Assembly: GCA_030620115.1 (NCBI GenBank)
Contig: JAUXFG010000047.1
Span: 1-24,433, forward strand
Origin: Candidatus Fermentibacterota bacterium
GTDB taxonomy: Bacteria > JAFGKV01
Direction of reading: 5' to 3'
DNA length: 24,433 nucleotides
This document shows positions 1-8,973 of this stretch, one piece after another. The position numbers and the translations under genes were made by a program. The notes under the pieces are model-generated. The model saw only the letters and a list, made by a program, of their open reading frames with translations. It did no database searches and was not told the DNA's origin. The first letter of the stretch is position 1. Each line of letters opens with the position of its first letter.

Positions 1-289
1 ACGTGTCATTCTGAGGAAGCGAAGCGACCGAAGAATCTCGCCGGGGAAGAAGCCGGAATCTATGATCTGTCAATCTTACGATCTAAAATCTGAAGCTTGT
101 GAAATTCTAAGCGTTCACAGGTTCAGAGTTTCCCGCTGGAGGCGGGATGCAAGGCTACCTTTCAGATCCCACGAATCAATAGTTCGGATTTCCGGTGAAC
201 CCTGAACCTATGAACCTTTCAACCCGTGAACGGTTACGTGAAATTTGAGGTGTGGTAAAGCTTGTGAGCGCTGATCCCTCGGTGATACT
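1..289. repeat. Gene-free left edge with degenerate intergenic repeats
   Basis: No convincing gene is seen here. Positions 4-40 carry a stretch of the type beginning TGTCATTCTGAGGAAGCG, which I recognise as a recurrent intergenic sequence in many environmental bacterial genomes. Positions 62-95 contain reiterated AATCTG/GATCTG words, and 197-232 contain reiterated TGAACC/GTGAAC words. A small hairpin (TCCCGC 131-136 with GCGGGA 142-147) lies between them. Similar words recur at 1391-1419, 17395-17424 and 23041-23065, so this looks like spacer-type repeat DNA. No promoter for the following gene could be identified with confidence. Confidence 0.5.
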
Positions 290-1246
290 ATGAATACTCG
301 TGGCACACTATTGCTCTCGATGATTATTGTTGCGATAGCATGCTGTTTTCTGTTTTCGTCTTCGCAACAAGCATCCCGCGGGGCGACCTGCATCAACAAG
401 GGAGGGCTGCTGGCGATTGTGGACACGCTGCCCCCCCTTCCCGCAGGATGCCGGACGGTGCGGTTGGTTGATTCGGTCTTGTACTGTACGGTGAGCGGTT
501 CACACGCGATTCTACGGCGCCCGCTCACCCATGAACGGGCTGAGACCATTGCAGTTCTTCCGCCGGGATCGTCGCCCATGGGCCTTGCCTTGCGTGGGGA
601 TCAACTGGCCGTGACGGATCCCTCCTCCCGATCGTTGTGGATCACCATCAACGGGAGCCTCGAACAAGTCAAGCCGGGGATCAAGCATGCCATTACTCCA
701 TCCACCGTGCTCTGGAAAGACTATGAAAATCTGATATTCCATGGGATGTGGTTGAGGAACGCTGTTGACGGTATCGTGGTAGACCAAGGCATCATCCAGT
801 TCAATCGAAAAAACGAATCGATCCGGTTCTTGTTTACGCTGAAGGGGGAAAAAAGCCTGGGAAACCTCACGAGGACTGCTGTCCCCATGATTTGTGCAGT
901 AGAGGATCGTATTCTCGCCGCATGGTGCGCGGACTCGATGCTCACCGTTCTCGACGTAACGGATACCCCGGCCCAGCCGGTTCACGAGTTGAACTGTGCG
1001 GACATCTTGGGAGATCTCTTCTCCGATTCGTTGGCTGTTTTGAGCTTCGCATCCGCCAGCGATGGTGCGTTCCGGCTTCAGTTAACCTCTGGAGGGAGAA
1101 GTATTCTCCTGCAGGGAACGCTGGAGACTCCTTTGTTTCGAATCGATCTCCCCCCAGCTATGAGCGGCTATCACCTGCTCGCCTGTGACGACCTGCTCCT
1201 GGCGTGGCGACCACACGACGGCATGCTGCTTTCGCTGGCGAACTGA
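290..1246 (+). CDS. Exported protein of unknown function
   Basis: I do not recognise this 318-aa protein. It begins with a short polar stretch and a hydrophobic segment (about residues 7-25), consistent with a signal peptide or N-terminal anchor. A Cys pair (IACC) sits near the end of that segment, but the lipobox is not canonical. The rest alternates short hydrophobic strands with polar turns, with recurring patterns such as LALRGDQLAVTD and ICAVEDRILAAWC, suggestive of a beta-rich, possibly propeller-like exported domain; this fold is inference. The ATG at 290 has only a poor ribosome binding site. It is separated from uvrA by 213 nt of repeat-containing spacer, so it is probably its own unit. 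Codon use and lack of interruption support a real gene. Confidence 0.7.
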   Translation: MNTRGTLLLSMIIVAIACCFLFSSSQQASRGATCINKGGLLAIVDTLPPLPAGCRTVRLVDSVLYCTVSGSHAILRRPLTHERAETIAVLPPGSSPMGLALRGDQLAVTDPSSRSLWITINGSLEQVKPGIKHAITPSTVLWKDYENLIFHGMWLRNAVDGIVVDQGIIQFNRKNESIRFLFTLKGEKSLGNLTRTAVPMICAVEDRILAAWCADSMLTVLDVTDTPAQPVHELNCADILGDLFSDSLAVLSFASASDGAFRLQLTSGGRSILLQGTLETPLFRIDLPPAMSGYHLLACDDLLLAWRPHDGMLLSLAN

Positions 1247-1292
1247 AACATCAATGCGCGAAGGAATACCATTCAGTGTTCAGTCCGGCCTC

Positions 1293-1311
1293 TGATGGCG
1301 CCGCGCCATCA
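1293..1311. repeat. Perfect 8-bp hairpin after the exported-protein gene
   Basis: TGATGGCG (1293-1300) and CGCCATCA (1304-1311) form a perfect stem with a 3-nt loop, 47 nt past the stop at 1246. No T-tract follows, so it is not a classical intrinsic terminator, though it could slow or protect the transcript end. Confidence 0.45.
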
Positions 1312-1390
1312 AACTTGTCAAGGGGCAAGCAGAATACAGTGTACTCTCAGGCAAATGTACTCACAAACAAGAACAGGAAGAGCGTCCCAC

Positions 1391-1419
1391 CTGAACGCTG
1401 AACGCTGAACCCCTGAACG
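1391..1419. repeat. Short tandem CTGAACG repeat upstream of uvrA
   Basis: CTGAACG occurs at 1391-1397, 1398-1404 and 1413-1419, with a truncated copy CTGAAC at 1405-1410. It resembles the TGAACC/GTGAAC words at 197-232 and 23041-23065. It lies 40 nt before the uvrA start and shows no coding potential. Confidence 0.55.
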
Positions 1420-1459
1420 CTCGCAAACCTGAAGCAAGGACGAGGTTGCAAGGAACATA

Positions 1460-4354
1460 ATGAAGGACGAAGGCTGCAACCACACGCATCAAGACGGCTT
1501 TGACCCGGCTGAATGGCTGGTGGTCCGCAAGGCCGCAGTGCATAATCTGAAACATATTGATGTCAGCATGCCGAGGAACCGTCTCGTGGTGATCACTGGC
1601 CCTTCTGGCTCGGGGAAAAGCAGTCTCGCCTTCGATACGATTTACGCAGAGGGGCAACGACGGTACGTGGAATCACTTTCCGCGTACGCGAGACAATTCC
1701 TTGGGATCATGGATAAGCCGGATGTCGAGAGTATCGAAGGGCTCTCCCCCGCCATCAGCATCGAGCAGAGGAAACCTGGGCACAATCCTCGTTCCACGGT
1801 TGGCACGAGCACGGAGATCTATGACTACCTGCGAGTCCTTTATGCGCGACTGGGATCCCAACACTGCCCCCAGTGCGGCCGGCGAGTGGAGAAACTGGGA
1901 ATAGACCAGATGGCGCAGCGAGTTCTCTCCACCATGGAGGGTTCGAGGATCAATATTCTTTCTCCTGTGGTCAGAGGGAGAAAGGGCGAATACAAGGAGC
2001 TCTTCCAGAAGCTCGTGTCCCAGGGCTATGTCAGGATCCGCGTAGATGGGCTGGTCCATCGGATCGAGGAGGTGCCGGCACTCCACAAACACAAAAAGCA
2101 CACCATTGATGTGGTCATCGATCGCCTCGTGGTGAAAGGGGAGACGAAACTCCGGCTGGTGGAGTCACTGGAGACCGCCTCCAATCTCGCAAAAGGACTG
2201 GTCTTGGTGCAGCCCGAGGGTGGCGAAGAGCTTTTTCTTAGTGCGAACAACGCATGCCCTGTGTGTGAGCTCTCCTTCGAGGAGCTCCAGCCCAGGCTCT
2301 TCAGCTTCAACAGCCCATACGGCGCCTGCGAGATCTGTGACGGTTTGGGCGTGAAAACCGAAATCGACCCCAGGCTCGTGGTCCCCGACCACCGGCTCTC
2401 TCTGAATCAGGGCGCTCTGATTCCGTGGGCCGTCAAGGAGGGCGGCCTCGACGTCTTTCGGCGTCAGATACTTTCCACACTGGCCCGGGAGCTTCAGTTC
2501 AGCCTCGATACCCCCTTCGGCGATCTCCCTGATGCGGTTCGACAAATTCTGCTCTACGGTACGAATAACCAATTTCGCTTTTCATTGAGCAGCAAGAAGG
2601 GAACCCAAAAGTGGGAGTGGGAAGCACCGTTCGAAGGGATCATTCCGCACCTCTCGAGGCGCTATCGCCAAGCCTCACCCCGGAGGAGAGCCATCCTCGA
2701 GAAGTACATGAGCAGACTACCCTGCCCTTCCTGCAGCGGGGCGCGACTACGGGCACAGACCAGATCGGTTCTGTTGAGGGATGTCCCCATCCACCAGTTG
2801 TCAAGATGGAGCATCTCACATATCCGGGTATTCTTTTCGGATTTCCAACCAACCCCCATAGAGATGGCAATCGGAGGCAGGCTATTGGAGGAGATCCATC
2901 GACGCCTACGTTTCCTCGACGAACTTGGCATCGGCTATCTTTCTCTGGATAGGGTTGCGGGTACGCTCGCGGGCGGCGAAACACAACGTATTCGTTTGGC
3001 CAGTCAGCTTGGTTCCGGACTCGTGGGCGTACTCTACGTCTTGGATGAGCCTTCTATTGGGCTGCATGCCCGAGATCACGAGAAGCTCCTCTCCGCACTG
3101 AGCGACCTCCGCGATCTCGGCAACACAGTCCTTGTGGTGGAGCATGACCGGCAGACAATGCTCGCCAGCGACTGGATAGTTGATCTTGGCCCGGGGGCCG
3201 GCAAACGGGGCGGAGAAGTGATCTATTCAGGACCGCCAGCCGGGATCCTGACACAAGCAGATTCCCTCACCGGAGCCTACGTGTCAGGGAGAAAAAACAT
3301 ATCGATCCCTTCCGCGCGTCGATCAGGCGCCGGCCGATTCATCGAGATCATTGGGGCACAGCAGCACAACCTCAAGGCTATCGATGTACGGCTTCCGTTG
3401 GGAACATTCATCTGCGTCACCGGAGTGTCCGGCTCCGGAAAGAGCACTTTGGTCCACGAGATCTTGCACAAAACATTGGCACGGCGCCTTCACGGAGCCC
3501 GTGCCGTACCTGGCCTTCACAAGGCGATTCGCGGCTTCGAATATGTCGATAAGGTGGTGCTGGTGGACCAGAACCCCATCGGGAGAACGCCGCGGTCGAA
3601 TGCGGCCACCTACACCGGGGCATTTGGCCCCATACGGGAGCTGTTCTCCAAGCTTCCGGAGGCAAGAATGCGGGGATACTCCCCCGGAAGATTCAGCTTC
3701 AATGTTCCCGGTGGCCGCTGTGCATCATGTCATGGAGCCGGCGTGGTGAAAATCGAAATGCATTTCCTCCCGGATGTGTACGTGAGATGTGAAGCATGTG
3801 GTGGGAAACGTTTTGGCGAGGAGACATTGGCAGTGACCTTCAAAGGGTTCAGCATCTTCGATGTGCTTGACATGACGATCGAAGATGCTATTACACTTTT
3901 CCACGCGATTCCCGGTATCACTCGGAGGCTTGGTGCACTCAATGATGTGGGCCTCGGGTATCTCTCATTGGGTCAGCCGGCCACGACGCTGTCGGGCGGC
4001 GAGGCACAACGTGTGAAACTGGCCTCCGAGCTGTTCAAGGGTGGAAGAGGGAGAACACTCTATGTGCTGGATGAGCCAACCACAGGGCTCCACTTTGATG
4101 ACATCAGGATTCTTCTCGATGTGTTGTTCCGTCTGGTTGCGCGGGGAGACACCGTGGTGGTGATAGAACACAATCTCGACGTGATAAAGGCGGCGGATTG
4201 GATCATCGATCTAGGCCCCGAGGCGGGAGATCAGGGGGGGGGAATCGTGGCGGAAGGCACTCCCGAACAGGTGGCGGAGAGCCATGAGAGCCAAACCGGG
4301 AGGTTTCTCAGAACCGTTTTGCCGCCGGCTTCCGTGAGCACGTCTAGTAACTGA
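1460..4354 (+). CDS. uvrA: UvrABC excinuclease subunit A
   Basis: This is the damage-recognition ATPase of nucleotide excision repair. It scans DNA as a dimer with UvrB, loads UvrB at lesions and acts in the cytoplasm. The 964 aa are slightly longer than the usual 940 or so, mostly because of about 20 extra N-terminal residues. Two ABC ATPase halves are visible. The first has Walker A GPSGSGKS (47-54), a Cys-rich zinc module (CPVC...CEICDG) and the signature LAGGETQR followed by LDEPSIGLH. The second has GVSGSGKST, the C-terminal zinc module (CASCHGAG...CEACGGKRF), LSGGEAQR and LDEPTTGLH. The conserved stretch IEGLSPAISIEQ and the NPRSTVGT motif are also present. The ATG at 1460 follows an AAGGAA element. 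No SOS-type operator was recognised upstream. Confidence 0.97.
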   Translation: MKDEGCNHTHQDGFDPAEWLVVRKAAVHNLKHIDVSMPRNRLVVITGPSGSGKSSLAFDTIYAEGQRRYVESLSAYARQFLGIMDKPDVESIEGLSPAISIEQRKPGHNPRSTVGTSTEIYDYLRVLYARLGSQHCPQCGRRVEKLGIDQMAQRVLSTMEGSRINILSPVVRGRKGEYKELFQKLVSQGYVRIRVDGLVHRIEEVPALHKHKKHTIDVVIDRLVVKGETKLRLVESLETASNLAKGLVLVQPEGGEELFLSANNACPVCELSFEELQPRLFSFNSPYGACEICDGLGVKTEIDPRLVVPDHRLSLNQGALIPWAVKEGGLDVFRRQILSTLARELQFSLDTPFGDLPDAVRQILLYGTNNQFRFSLSSKKGTQKWEWEAPFEGIIPHLSRRYRQASPRRRAILEKYMSRLPCPSCSGARLRAQTRSVLLRDVPIHQLSRWSISHIRVFFSDFQPTPIEMAIGGRLLEEIHRRLRFLDELGIGYLSLDRVAGTLAGGETQRIRLASQLGSGLVGVLYVLDEPSIGLHARDHEKLLSALSDLRDLGNTVLVVEHDRQTMLASDWIVDLGPGAGKRGGEVIYSGPPAGILTQADSLTGAYVSGRKNISIPSARRSGAGRFIEIIGAQQHNLKAIDVRLPLGTFICVTGVSGSGKSTLVHEILHKTLARRLHGARAVPGLHKAIRGFEYVDKVVLVDQNPIGRTPRSNAATYTGAFGPIRELFSKLPEARMRGYSPGRFSFNVPGGRCASCHGAGVVKIEMHFLPDVYVRCEACGGKRFGEETLAVTFKGFSIFDVLDMTIEDAITLFHAIPGITRRLGALNDVGLGYLSLGQPATTLSGGEAQRVKLASELFKGGRGRTLYVLDEPTTGLHFDDIRILLDVLFRLVARGDTVVVIEHNLDVIKAADWIIDLGPEAGDQGGGIVAEGTPEQVAESHESQTGRFLRTVLPPASVSTSSN

Positions 4355-4464
4355 TGTTGCCTTTTATGCTCATCTGCGCAATATGTCCCCCGATTTTTTG
4401 CTCACCAGCAGATTCATGCGTAGTATTGACAGAAAACCATTTGATCCTATGAGAGGGAGGTCGC

Positions 4465-5568
4465 ATGGCTGAGCTGAAAAAGACCAAGCTCGCGGCTGAG
4501 CACGAGCGTCTCAGCGGCAAGATGGTTGATTTTGGAGGATGGTGGATGCCTGTGCGCTACAGCGGCACCGTGGCGGAACACCTCCGCGTTCGCTCCAGTG
4601 TGGGGCTCTTTGATGTCTCGCACATGGGGGAGATCCTGATCACCGGCCCCGACGCGCTCCGCTTCACCAGCCACCTCGTGACGAACAATGTAGCAAGGCT
4701 CGAGATCGGCCAGGCACTGTACACCTGCATGTGCTACGAGACGGGCGGGATCGTGGACGACCTCCTCGTCTATCGGTTGGACGATGGCTATTTCCTTGTC
4801 GTCAATGCTGCCAACATCGATAAAGACTATGAGTGGATCATCAAAAATGCCGAGGGCGACATCGAGATCACCAACCAGAGCGATGATTACATTCAGATCG
4901 CTCTCCAAGGACCAAGAAGCGCAGAAATCTTGGCGCCGTTGGTAAATGTCGATCTTGAATCCATGGGCTTCTACCGCTTTGCCATAGGGAAGGCGCTTGG
5001 CGTCGACGCCCTCATCTCTCGGACAGGCTATACAGGAGAAGATGGGTTCGAGATCTATGCAAGAGCTTCGGAACGGGAGGCTGCTTCACTCTGGAGAGGT
5101 CTGCTGGAACATGGAAAGCCATTTGGGATACTACCCGTGGGCTTGGGCGCCCGGGATACCTTGCGTTTGGAGATGGGATACTGCCTCTACGGCAACGATA
5201 TCACCAAGGACACCACCCCTCTCGAGGCTGGACTGGGGTGGGTCACCAAATTGAAGAAAGGGCCTTTCATCGGTCGAGATCCGCTCCTCGAACAGAAAGC
5301 ACAAGGCCTCACGCGTAGGCTCGCCGGTTTCACCGTGGAAGGCAGAAGCGCTCCGCGGCATGGATACGGCCTCCAGGTGGAAGGAGAGACGGTGGGAGCC
5401 GTGACATCCGGCGCCTTCTCTCCATCGCTTGAGACTAGTATTGGATTGGGCTACATCTCCACGGACGCCCTCTCCGGTGGAGGTGACCTTCTTGTTGATA
5501 GAAGAGGGAGACTGTTTCCTGCAACACGGGTGAAGCTCCCCTTCTACACAGAGGGCTCGCATCATTGA
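4465..5568 (+). CDS. gcvT: Glycine cleavage system T protein (aminomethyltransferase)
   Basis: GcvT moves the aminomethyl group from lipoyl-GcvH to tetrahydrofolate, releasing ammonia and 5,10-methylene-THF. The 367-aa length is typical. Near the N-terminus are the folate-domain motifs [10 protein letters not shown] (21-30), where most homologues have GW-x-MP, and LFDVSHMGE (48-56). [11 protein letters not shown] (94-104) carries the conserved acidic pair D98/D99 that corresponds to the catalytic Asp region. [13 protein letters not shown] is the second hallmark, and the C-terminal barrel contains [12 protein letters not shown]. The ATG at 4465 has a good GGGAGG at 4455-4460. It is first in a gcvT-H-PA-PB-lplA series on one strand. 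No glycine riboswitch was recognised in the 110-nt spacer before it. Confidence 0.97.
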   Translation: MAELKKTKLAAEHERLSGKMVDFGGWWMPVRYSGTVAEHLRVRSSVGLFDVSHMGEILITGPDALRFTSHLVTNNVARLEIGQALYTCMCYETGGIVDDLLVYRLDDGYFLVVNAANIDKDYEWIIKNAEGDIEITNQSDDYIQIALQGPRSAEILAPLVNVDLESMGFYRFAIGKALGVDALISRTGYTGEDGFEIYARASEREAASLWRGLLEHGKPFGILPVGLGARDTLRLEMGYCLYGNDITKDTTPLEAGLGWVTKLKKGPFIGRDPLLEQKAQGLTRRLAGFTVEGRSAPRHGYGLQVEGETVGAVTSGAFSPSLETSIGLGYISTDALSGGGDLLVDRRGRLFPATRVKLPFYTEGSHH

Positions 5569-5642
5569 CCCGCATTTCTCACCAGCTTTCGTCGCGAGGC
5601 GGTCCCGTGCAGACGCGGGATGGACGCAAAACTTGCGACACC

Positions 5643-5666
5643 TCGACCGGGCTCGGGGCAGGTCGA
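5643..5666. repeat. Inverted repeat in the gcvT-gcvH spacer
   Basis: The 159-nt spacer 5569-5727 holds an inverted repeat, TCGACC (5643-5648) and GGTCGA (5661-5666), around a GC-rich loop. It resembles a frequently seen intergenic element in environmental bacteria built on CTTCGAC/GCTCAGGG words. A second weak stem (CCCG...CGGG) lies just upstream. An in-frame upstream codon would lengthen GcvH into this spacer, but the ribosome binding site places the start at 5728. Confidence 0.4.
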
Positions 5667-5727
5667 AGACACCGCATTGCCCAGCACTCCGAGTTCGGTA
5701 CACGAGCAACCAAGGAGGAGAAGTCAA

Positions 5728-6114
5728 ATGGATGAAGCGATTCGCTGCACGAGTGAACACGAATGGATTCGTGTGGAGGAAGGCCTGGCGGTAGTCGGGT
5801 TGACTGATTATGCGCAAAGCGAACTTGGTGATATTGTCTACGTGGAACTACCGGAGATCGGCGCCCGATTCGAGAAGGGCGAGGTCTTCGGCACCGTGGA
5901 ATCCGTAAAATCAGTCACTGATCTGTACTCGCCCATTTCTGGGGAGATCAAAGAGGTCAACGTCGAACTCGAGGCCCATCCAGAGCTGATCAATCAGGAT
6001 CCATATCATCAGGGCTGGGTGATGAAACTCGAGATCCAAGACTCCAGCGAAATGGATGATCTGATGACCGATGCTGAGTACGAGGAATTCATCTCGGGAG
6101 GTGTTGAGGAGTGA
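5728..6114 (+). CDS. gcvH: Glycine cleavage system H protein
   Basis: GcvH is the lipoylated carrier that shuttles the aminomethyl intermediate between the P, T and L proteins. The chosen ATG at 5728 follows AAGGAGGAG (5712-5720) and gives 128 aa, the normal length. An in-frame start at 5620 would add 36 unrelated residues. Seen motifs are SEHEWIR at the N-terminus, GLTDYAQSELGDIVYVELPE, and the lipoylation context GTVESVKSVTDLYSP, with the acceptor lysine at K61. The C-terminal NQDPYHQGWVMKLE is also typical. The last codons overlap the GTG start of gcvPA (GTGA), indicating translational coupling. A lipoate ligase encoded downstream is the likely modifying enzyme. Confidence 0.97.
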   Translation: MDEAIRCTSEHEWIRVEEGLAVVGLTDYAQSELGDIVYVELPEIGARFEKGEVFGTVESVKSVTDLYSPISGEIKEVNVELEAHPELINQDPYHQGWVMKLEIQDSSEMDDLMTDAEYEEFISGGVEE

Positions 6115-7445
6115 GCCATCTACCGCTCACTGCCCATGATCGGGAAGTCATGCTCCAACGCATCGGTGTGGGAAGCTTCGAGGAGCTGATTGAACCGATA
6201 CCTCGCCATATCAGGCAAAAGACGAAGCTGTCCCTTCCACCGGCATTGCCCGAACCTGCGTTGATCCGCCATATGAAAGCGCTTAGCGCGGAGAATAGAA
6301 GTCTGGTGAGCTTCTTGGGAGGGGGATGCTACGAGCACTTTCATCCTGCCGTGGTGGACTACCTGTGCGGGAGACCGGAATTCCGGACCGCCTATACCCC
6401 CTATCAGGCTGAGGCAAGCCAGGGCACGCTGCAGTCCATCTACGAATTCCAGACTGTGGTTGTGGAACTCACAGATATGGAGGTGGCCAACGCATCGATG
6501 TATGATGGGGGCAGTGCCGCGGCCGAGGCAGTACTCATGGCCGCGGCAGCCACTCGCCGCTCCTCGGTCCTGGTGAGCCAGGGGCTCCATCCCCTCATGA
6601 GGCGTGTCGTCTCCACCTACACAAGAGCCAAGGGCATAGAGCTGATTGACGTGCCGCTGCGAAATGGCAGAGTGGACATCGAATCGATAGACTCGTCTGA
6701 ACATGAACCAGCCGCGGTACTCTACCAGCATCCAAACTTCTTCGGCTCCCTTGAGGACCAGGCGTCTCTCATCGAGACAGCTCATGAACGCGGTGCGTTG
6801 GCCATAGCGGTGGTTGATCCACTCTCGCTTGTGATTCTGGCCCCACCGGGAGCGGTGGGGGCGGATATCGTGGCAGCTGAAGGCCAAGCTCTGGCCATCC
6901 CCACCATGTATGGTGGCCCAGGGGTGGGGCTCTTGGCATGCACCGAAAAACTGATACGCCGCCTCCCCGGCCGTTTGGCAGGCGCCACCGTGGATGCCCA
7001 AGGCAGGAGAGGTTTCGTGCTCACCATGCAAGCAAGAGAACAACACATCCGGCGACACCGTGCGGCGAGCAACATCTGCACGAACCAAGCCTTGGTAGCC
7101 CTGGGCTTCCTCATCACTGTGGCAGCCCTCGGTCCGCAAGGACTCCGGGACATGGCCACCCAAGGGATACAAAAGGCACATTACCTCGAAACCCAGCTGC
7201 GCGAGCAGGGCTTCGAGCCGGAATTCCATGGGCCATTCCTCTGGGAGTTCACGCTTCGGACGAAGAAGCCGGCAGCCGCATATGTGGATGCACTGCTTCC
7301 CCACAGCTATGTGCCTGGCATCGATCTGGGGAAATTCGATCCGGAGTGGAGCCATCGCCTGCTGATCTACGTCAGCGAGCTCCGCACCAAGGAGGAGCTT
7401 GATACAATGGCTATGCTCATGGGGGAGGTGGACCGTGGCGTCTAA
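6111..7445 (+). CDS. gcvPA: Glycine dehydrogenase (decarboxylating) subunit 1
   Basis: This is the N-terminal-half subunit of split P protein, which with GcvPB forms the PLP-dependent glycine decarboxylase. The 444 aa match the usual size of about 440-450. Recognisable motifs include FLGGGCYEHFHP near residue 65, YTPYQAEASQGTLQSIYEFQT, MYDGGSAAAEAVLMAAAAT and MYGGPGVGLLAC. The GTG start at 6111 overlaps the gcvH stop by four bases and follows GGGAGGTG (6096-6103). The 3' end overlaps the gcvPB start by 11 nt. Split P proteins are common outside Proteobacteria and eukaryotes, where a fused about 950-aa form prevails. Confidence 0.96.
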   Translation: MSHLPLTAHDREVMLQRIGVGSFEELIEPIPRHIRQKTKLSLPPALPEPALIRHMKALSAENRSLVSFLGGGCYEHFHPAVVDYLCGRPEFRTAYTPYQAEASQGTLQSIYEFQTVVVELTDMEVANASMYDGGSAAAEAVLMAAAATRRSSVLVSQGLHPLMRRVVSTYTRAKGIELIDVPLRNGRVDIESIDSSEHEPAAVLYQHPNFFGSLEDQASLIETAHERGALAIAVVDPLSLVILAPPGAVGADIVAAEGQALAIPTMYGGPGVGLLACTEKLIRRLPGRLAGATVDAQGRRGFVLTMQAREQHIRRHRAASNICTNQALVALGFLITVAALGPQGLRDMATQGIQKAHYLETQLREQGFEPEFHGPFLWEFTLRTKKPAAAYVDALLPHSYVPGIDLGKFDPEWSHRLLIYVSELRTKEELDTMAMLMGEVDRGV

Positions 7446-8892
7446 GCTGATTTTCGAGTTGGGCGCCCCGGGAAGGCAGGCGGTGGGCCTTCCGGAGCTC
7501 GACACCCCGATGCAGGAACTGCATGAGCTCTTGCCCGATGTTCGGCTAAGAGATGCGGCGCCACGGCTCCCGGAGGTCGATCCACTAGAGCTTGTTCGGC
7601 ACTATACCAGGATCTCGGTGCTCAATCATCATATAGAGAAGGGCTTCTATCCGCTGGGATCTTGTACTATGAAAGCCAACCCACCGGTCAACGAGGCCTT
7701 GGCAGGCCTTGACGGCTTCACCTCGCCTCATCCACTGGCGCCGGAGAAGCTGGTTCAGGGTACACTGAAGCTATTGGCTGCCTTGGAGGAGATGCTCATC
7801 GAGATCTGCGGTCTGGCGGCTGTCACGCTTCAGCCTGCAGCAGGTGCGCATGGAGAACTCACCGGTCTTCTGGTAATACGAGCCTACCATGAAATGCATG
7901 GCAGCCCCAGGAAAAGAGTCATCATACCGGATTCCGCGCACGGGACCAATCCTGCCAGCGCAAGCCTCGTGGGGTACGAGACCCTCGAGATTCGCTCCAC
8001 ACAAGACGGCCTGGTCGATATCGAAGCACTTGGCGCCGCACTGGATGAAGAGACGGCGGTGTTCATGCTCACCAATCCCAACACGGTGGGGCTTTTCGAG
8101 AAGAACATCACGAAGATCCAAAGGATGGTTCACGACGTGGGCGCCCTGCTCTATATGGACGGGGCGAACATGAACGCGCTCCTGGGAATCACCCGCCCCG
8201 GGGACATGGGCTTCGATCTCGTCCATCTGAACCTGCACAAGACCTTCTCCACCCCCCACGGCGGGGGCGGACCTGGCTCCGGGCCACTGGCGGTCTCAGC
8301 CGAGCTTGAGCCATTCCTTCCGGTTCCTCGGCTCAAGGAAGCAGCCGATGGCAGCATTGCCTGGGATTGGGACAGACCGCGTTCAATAGGCAAAGTCATC
8401 ACCTGGTGGGGACAGTTCGGAGTGCTCGTTCGTGCATATGCCTACCTGAGAGCTCTTGGTGCTCAGGGCCTCAAGGAGGTCGGAGAGGCGGCCATCCTGA
8501 ATGCCAATTACTTGATGGCTCTCCTTTCGGACGCTTTTGAACTCCCGTACCAGGGGCCGTGCATGCATGAATTCGTCCTCAGCGGGAATCGGCAGAAAAG
8601 AATGGGCGTACGTACGCTTGACATGGCAAAACGACTCTTGGATAAAGGGGTTCACGCGCCTACCATATACTTTCCCCTCATCGTCAGCGAATGTTTGATG
8701 ATTGAGCCATCGGAGACTGAATCAAGGCAGAGCATAGAAGGTTTCGCGGAAGCACTTCTTGAGGTGGCCCAGGAGGCCGAGCACGACCCGGATCTAGTTC
8801 GGAATGCGCCACATACCACTCCAGTGGGTCGCCTTGATGAGACCAGGGCCGTGCGACAACTCGATCTCTCCTTCTTCTCTGGCGACAGGTGA
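7435..8892 (+). CDS. gcvPB: Glycine dehydrogenase (decarboxylating) subunit 2
   Basis: This is the catalytic PLP-binding half of split P protein. I chose GTG 7435 because GGGGGAGGTG (7421-7430) lies just upstream; it gives 485 aa, the typical length. An in-frame ATG at 7399 would add 12 atypical residues inside gcvPA. The Schiff-base lysine is in LNLHKTFSTPHGGGGPG (K269). Other hallmarks are YPLGSCTMKANP, LQPAAGAHGE, DSAHGTNPASA and MDGANMNALLG. The overlap with gcvPA implies equimolar, coupled synthesis. After the stop, an 81-nt spacer with degenerate GCTGAAATGCC-like words leads to the lipoate ligase. Confidence 0.97.
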   Translation: MASKLIFELGAPGRQAVGLPELDTPMQELHELLPDVRLRDAAPRLPEVDPLELVRHYTRISVLNHHIEKGFYPLGSCTMKANPPVNEALAGLDGFTSPHPLAPEKLVQGTLKLLAALEEMLIEICGLAAVTLQPAAGAHGELTGLLVIRAYHEMHGSPRKRVIIPDSAHGTNPASASLVGYETLEIRSTQDGLVDIEALGAALDEETAVFMLTNPNTVGLFEKNITKIQRMVHDVGALLYMDGANMNALLGITRPGDMGFDLVHLNLHKTFSTPHGGGGPGSGPLAVSAELEPFLPVPRLKEAADGSIAWDWDRPRSIGKVITWWGQFGVLVRAYAYLRALGAQGLKEVGEAAILNANYLMALLSDAFELPYQGPCMHEFVLSGNRQKRMGVRTLDMAKRLLDKGVHAPTIYFPLIVSECLMIEPSETESRQSIEGFAEALLEVAQEAEHDPDLVRNAPHTTPVGRLDETRAVRQLDLSFFSGDR

Positions 8893-8973
8893 GAGAGGAT
8901 GTCTGAGTGCTGAAATGCCGGATTGCTCGAATGAAAGGCCAAGGGACCTAGAACGGGCAGACGAGACGATTCT

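Noticed and set aside
4385-4400. Terminator after uvrA (CCCCCGATTTTTTG)
   Set aside because: There is a T-run but no stable stem in front of it.
4426-4453. TTGACA-N16-TATGAG promoter before gcvT
   Set aside because: The -10 would overlap the ribosome binding site and the start point would fall at about 4460, leaving almost no leader before ATG 4465.
4355-4464. Glycine riboswitch before gcvT
   Set aside because: The 110-nt spacer lacks the conserved glycine-aptamer core and paired helices, and is short for a tandem aptamer.
6120-7505. Long minus-strand frame (461 codons) opposite gcvPA
   Set aside because: Shadow of an unambiguous gene, with no motifs or start signals of its own.
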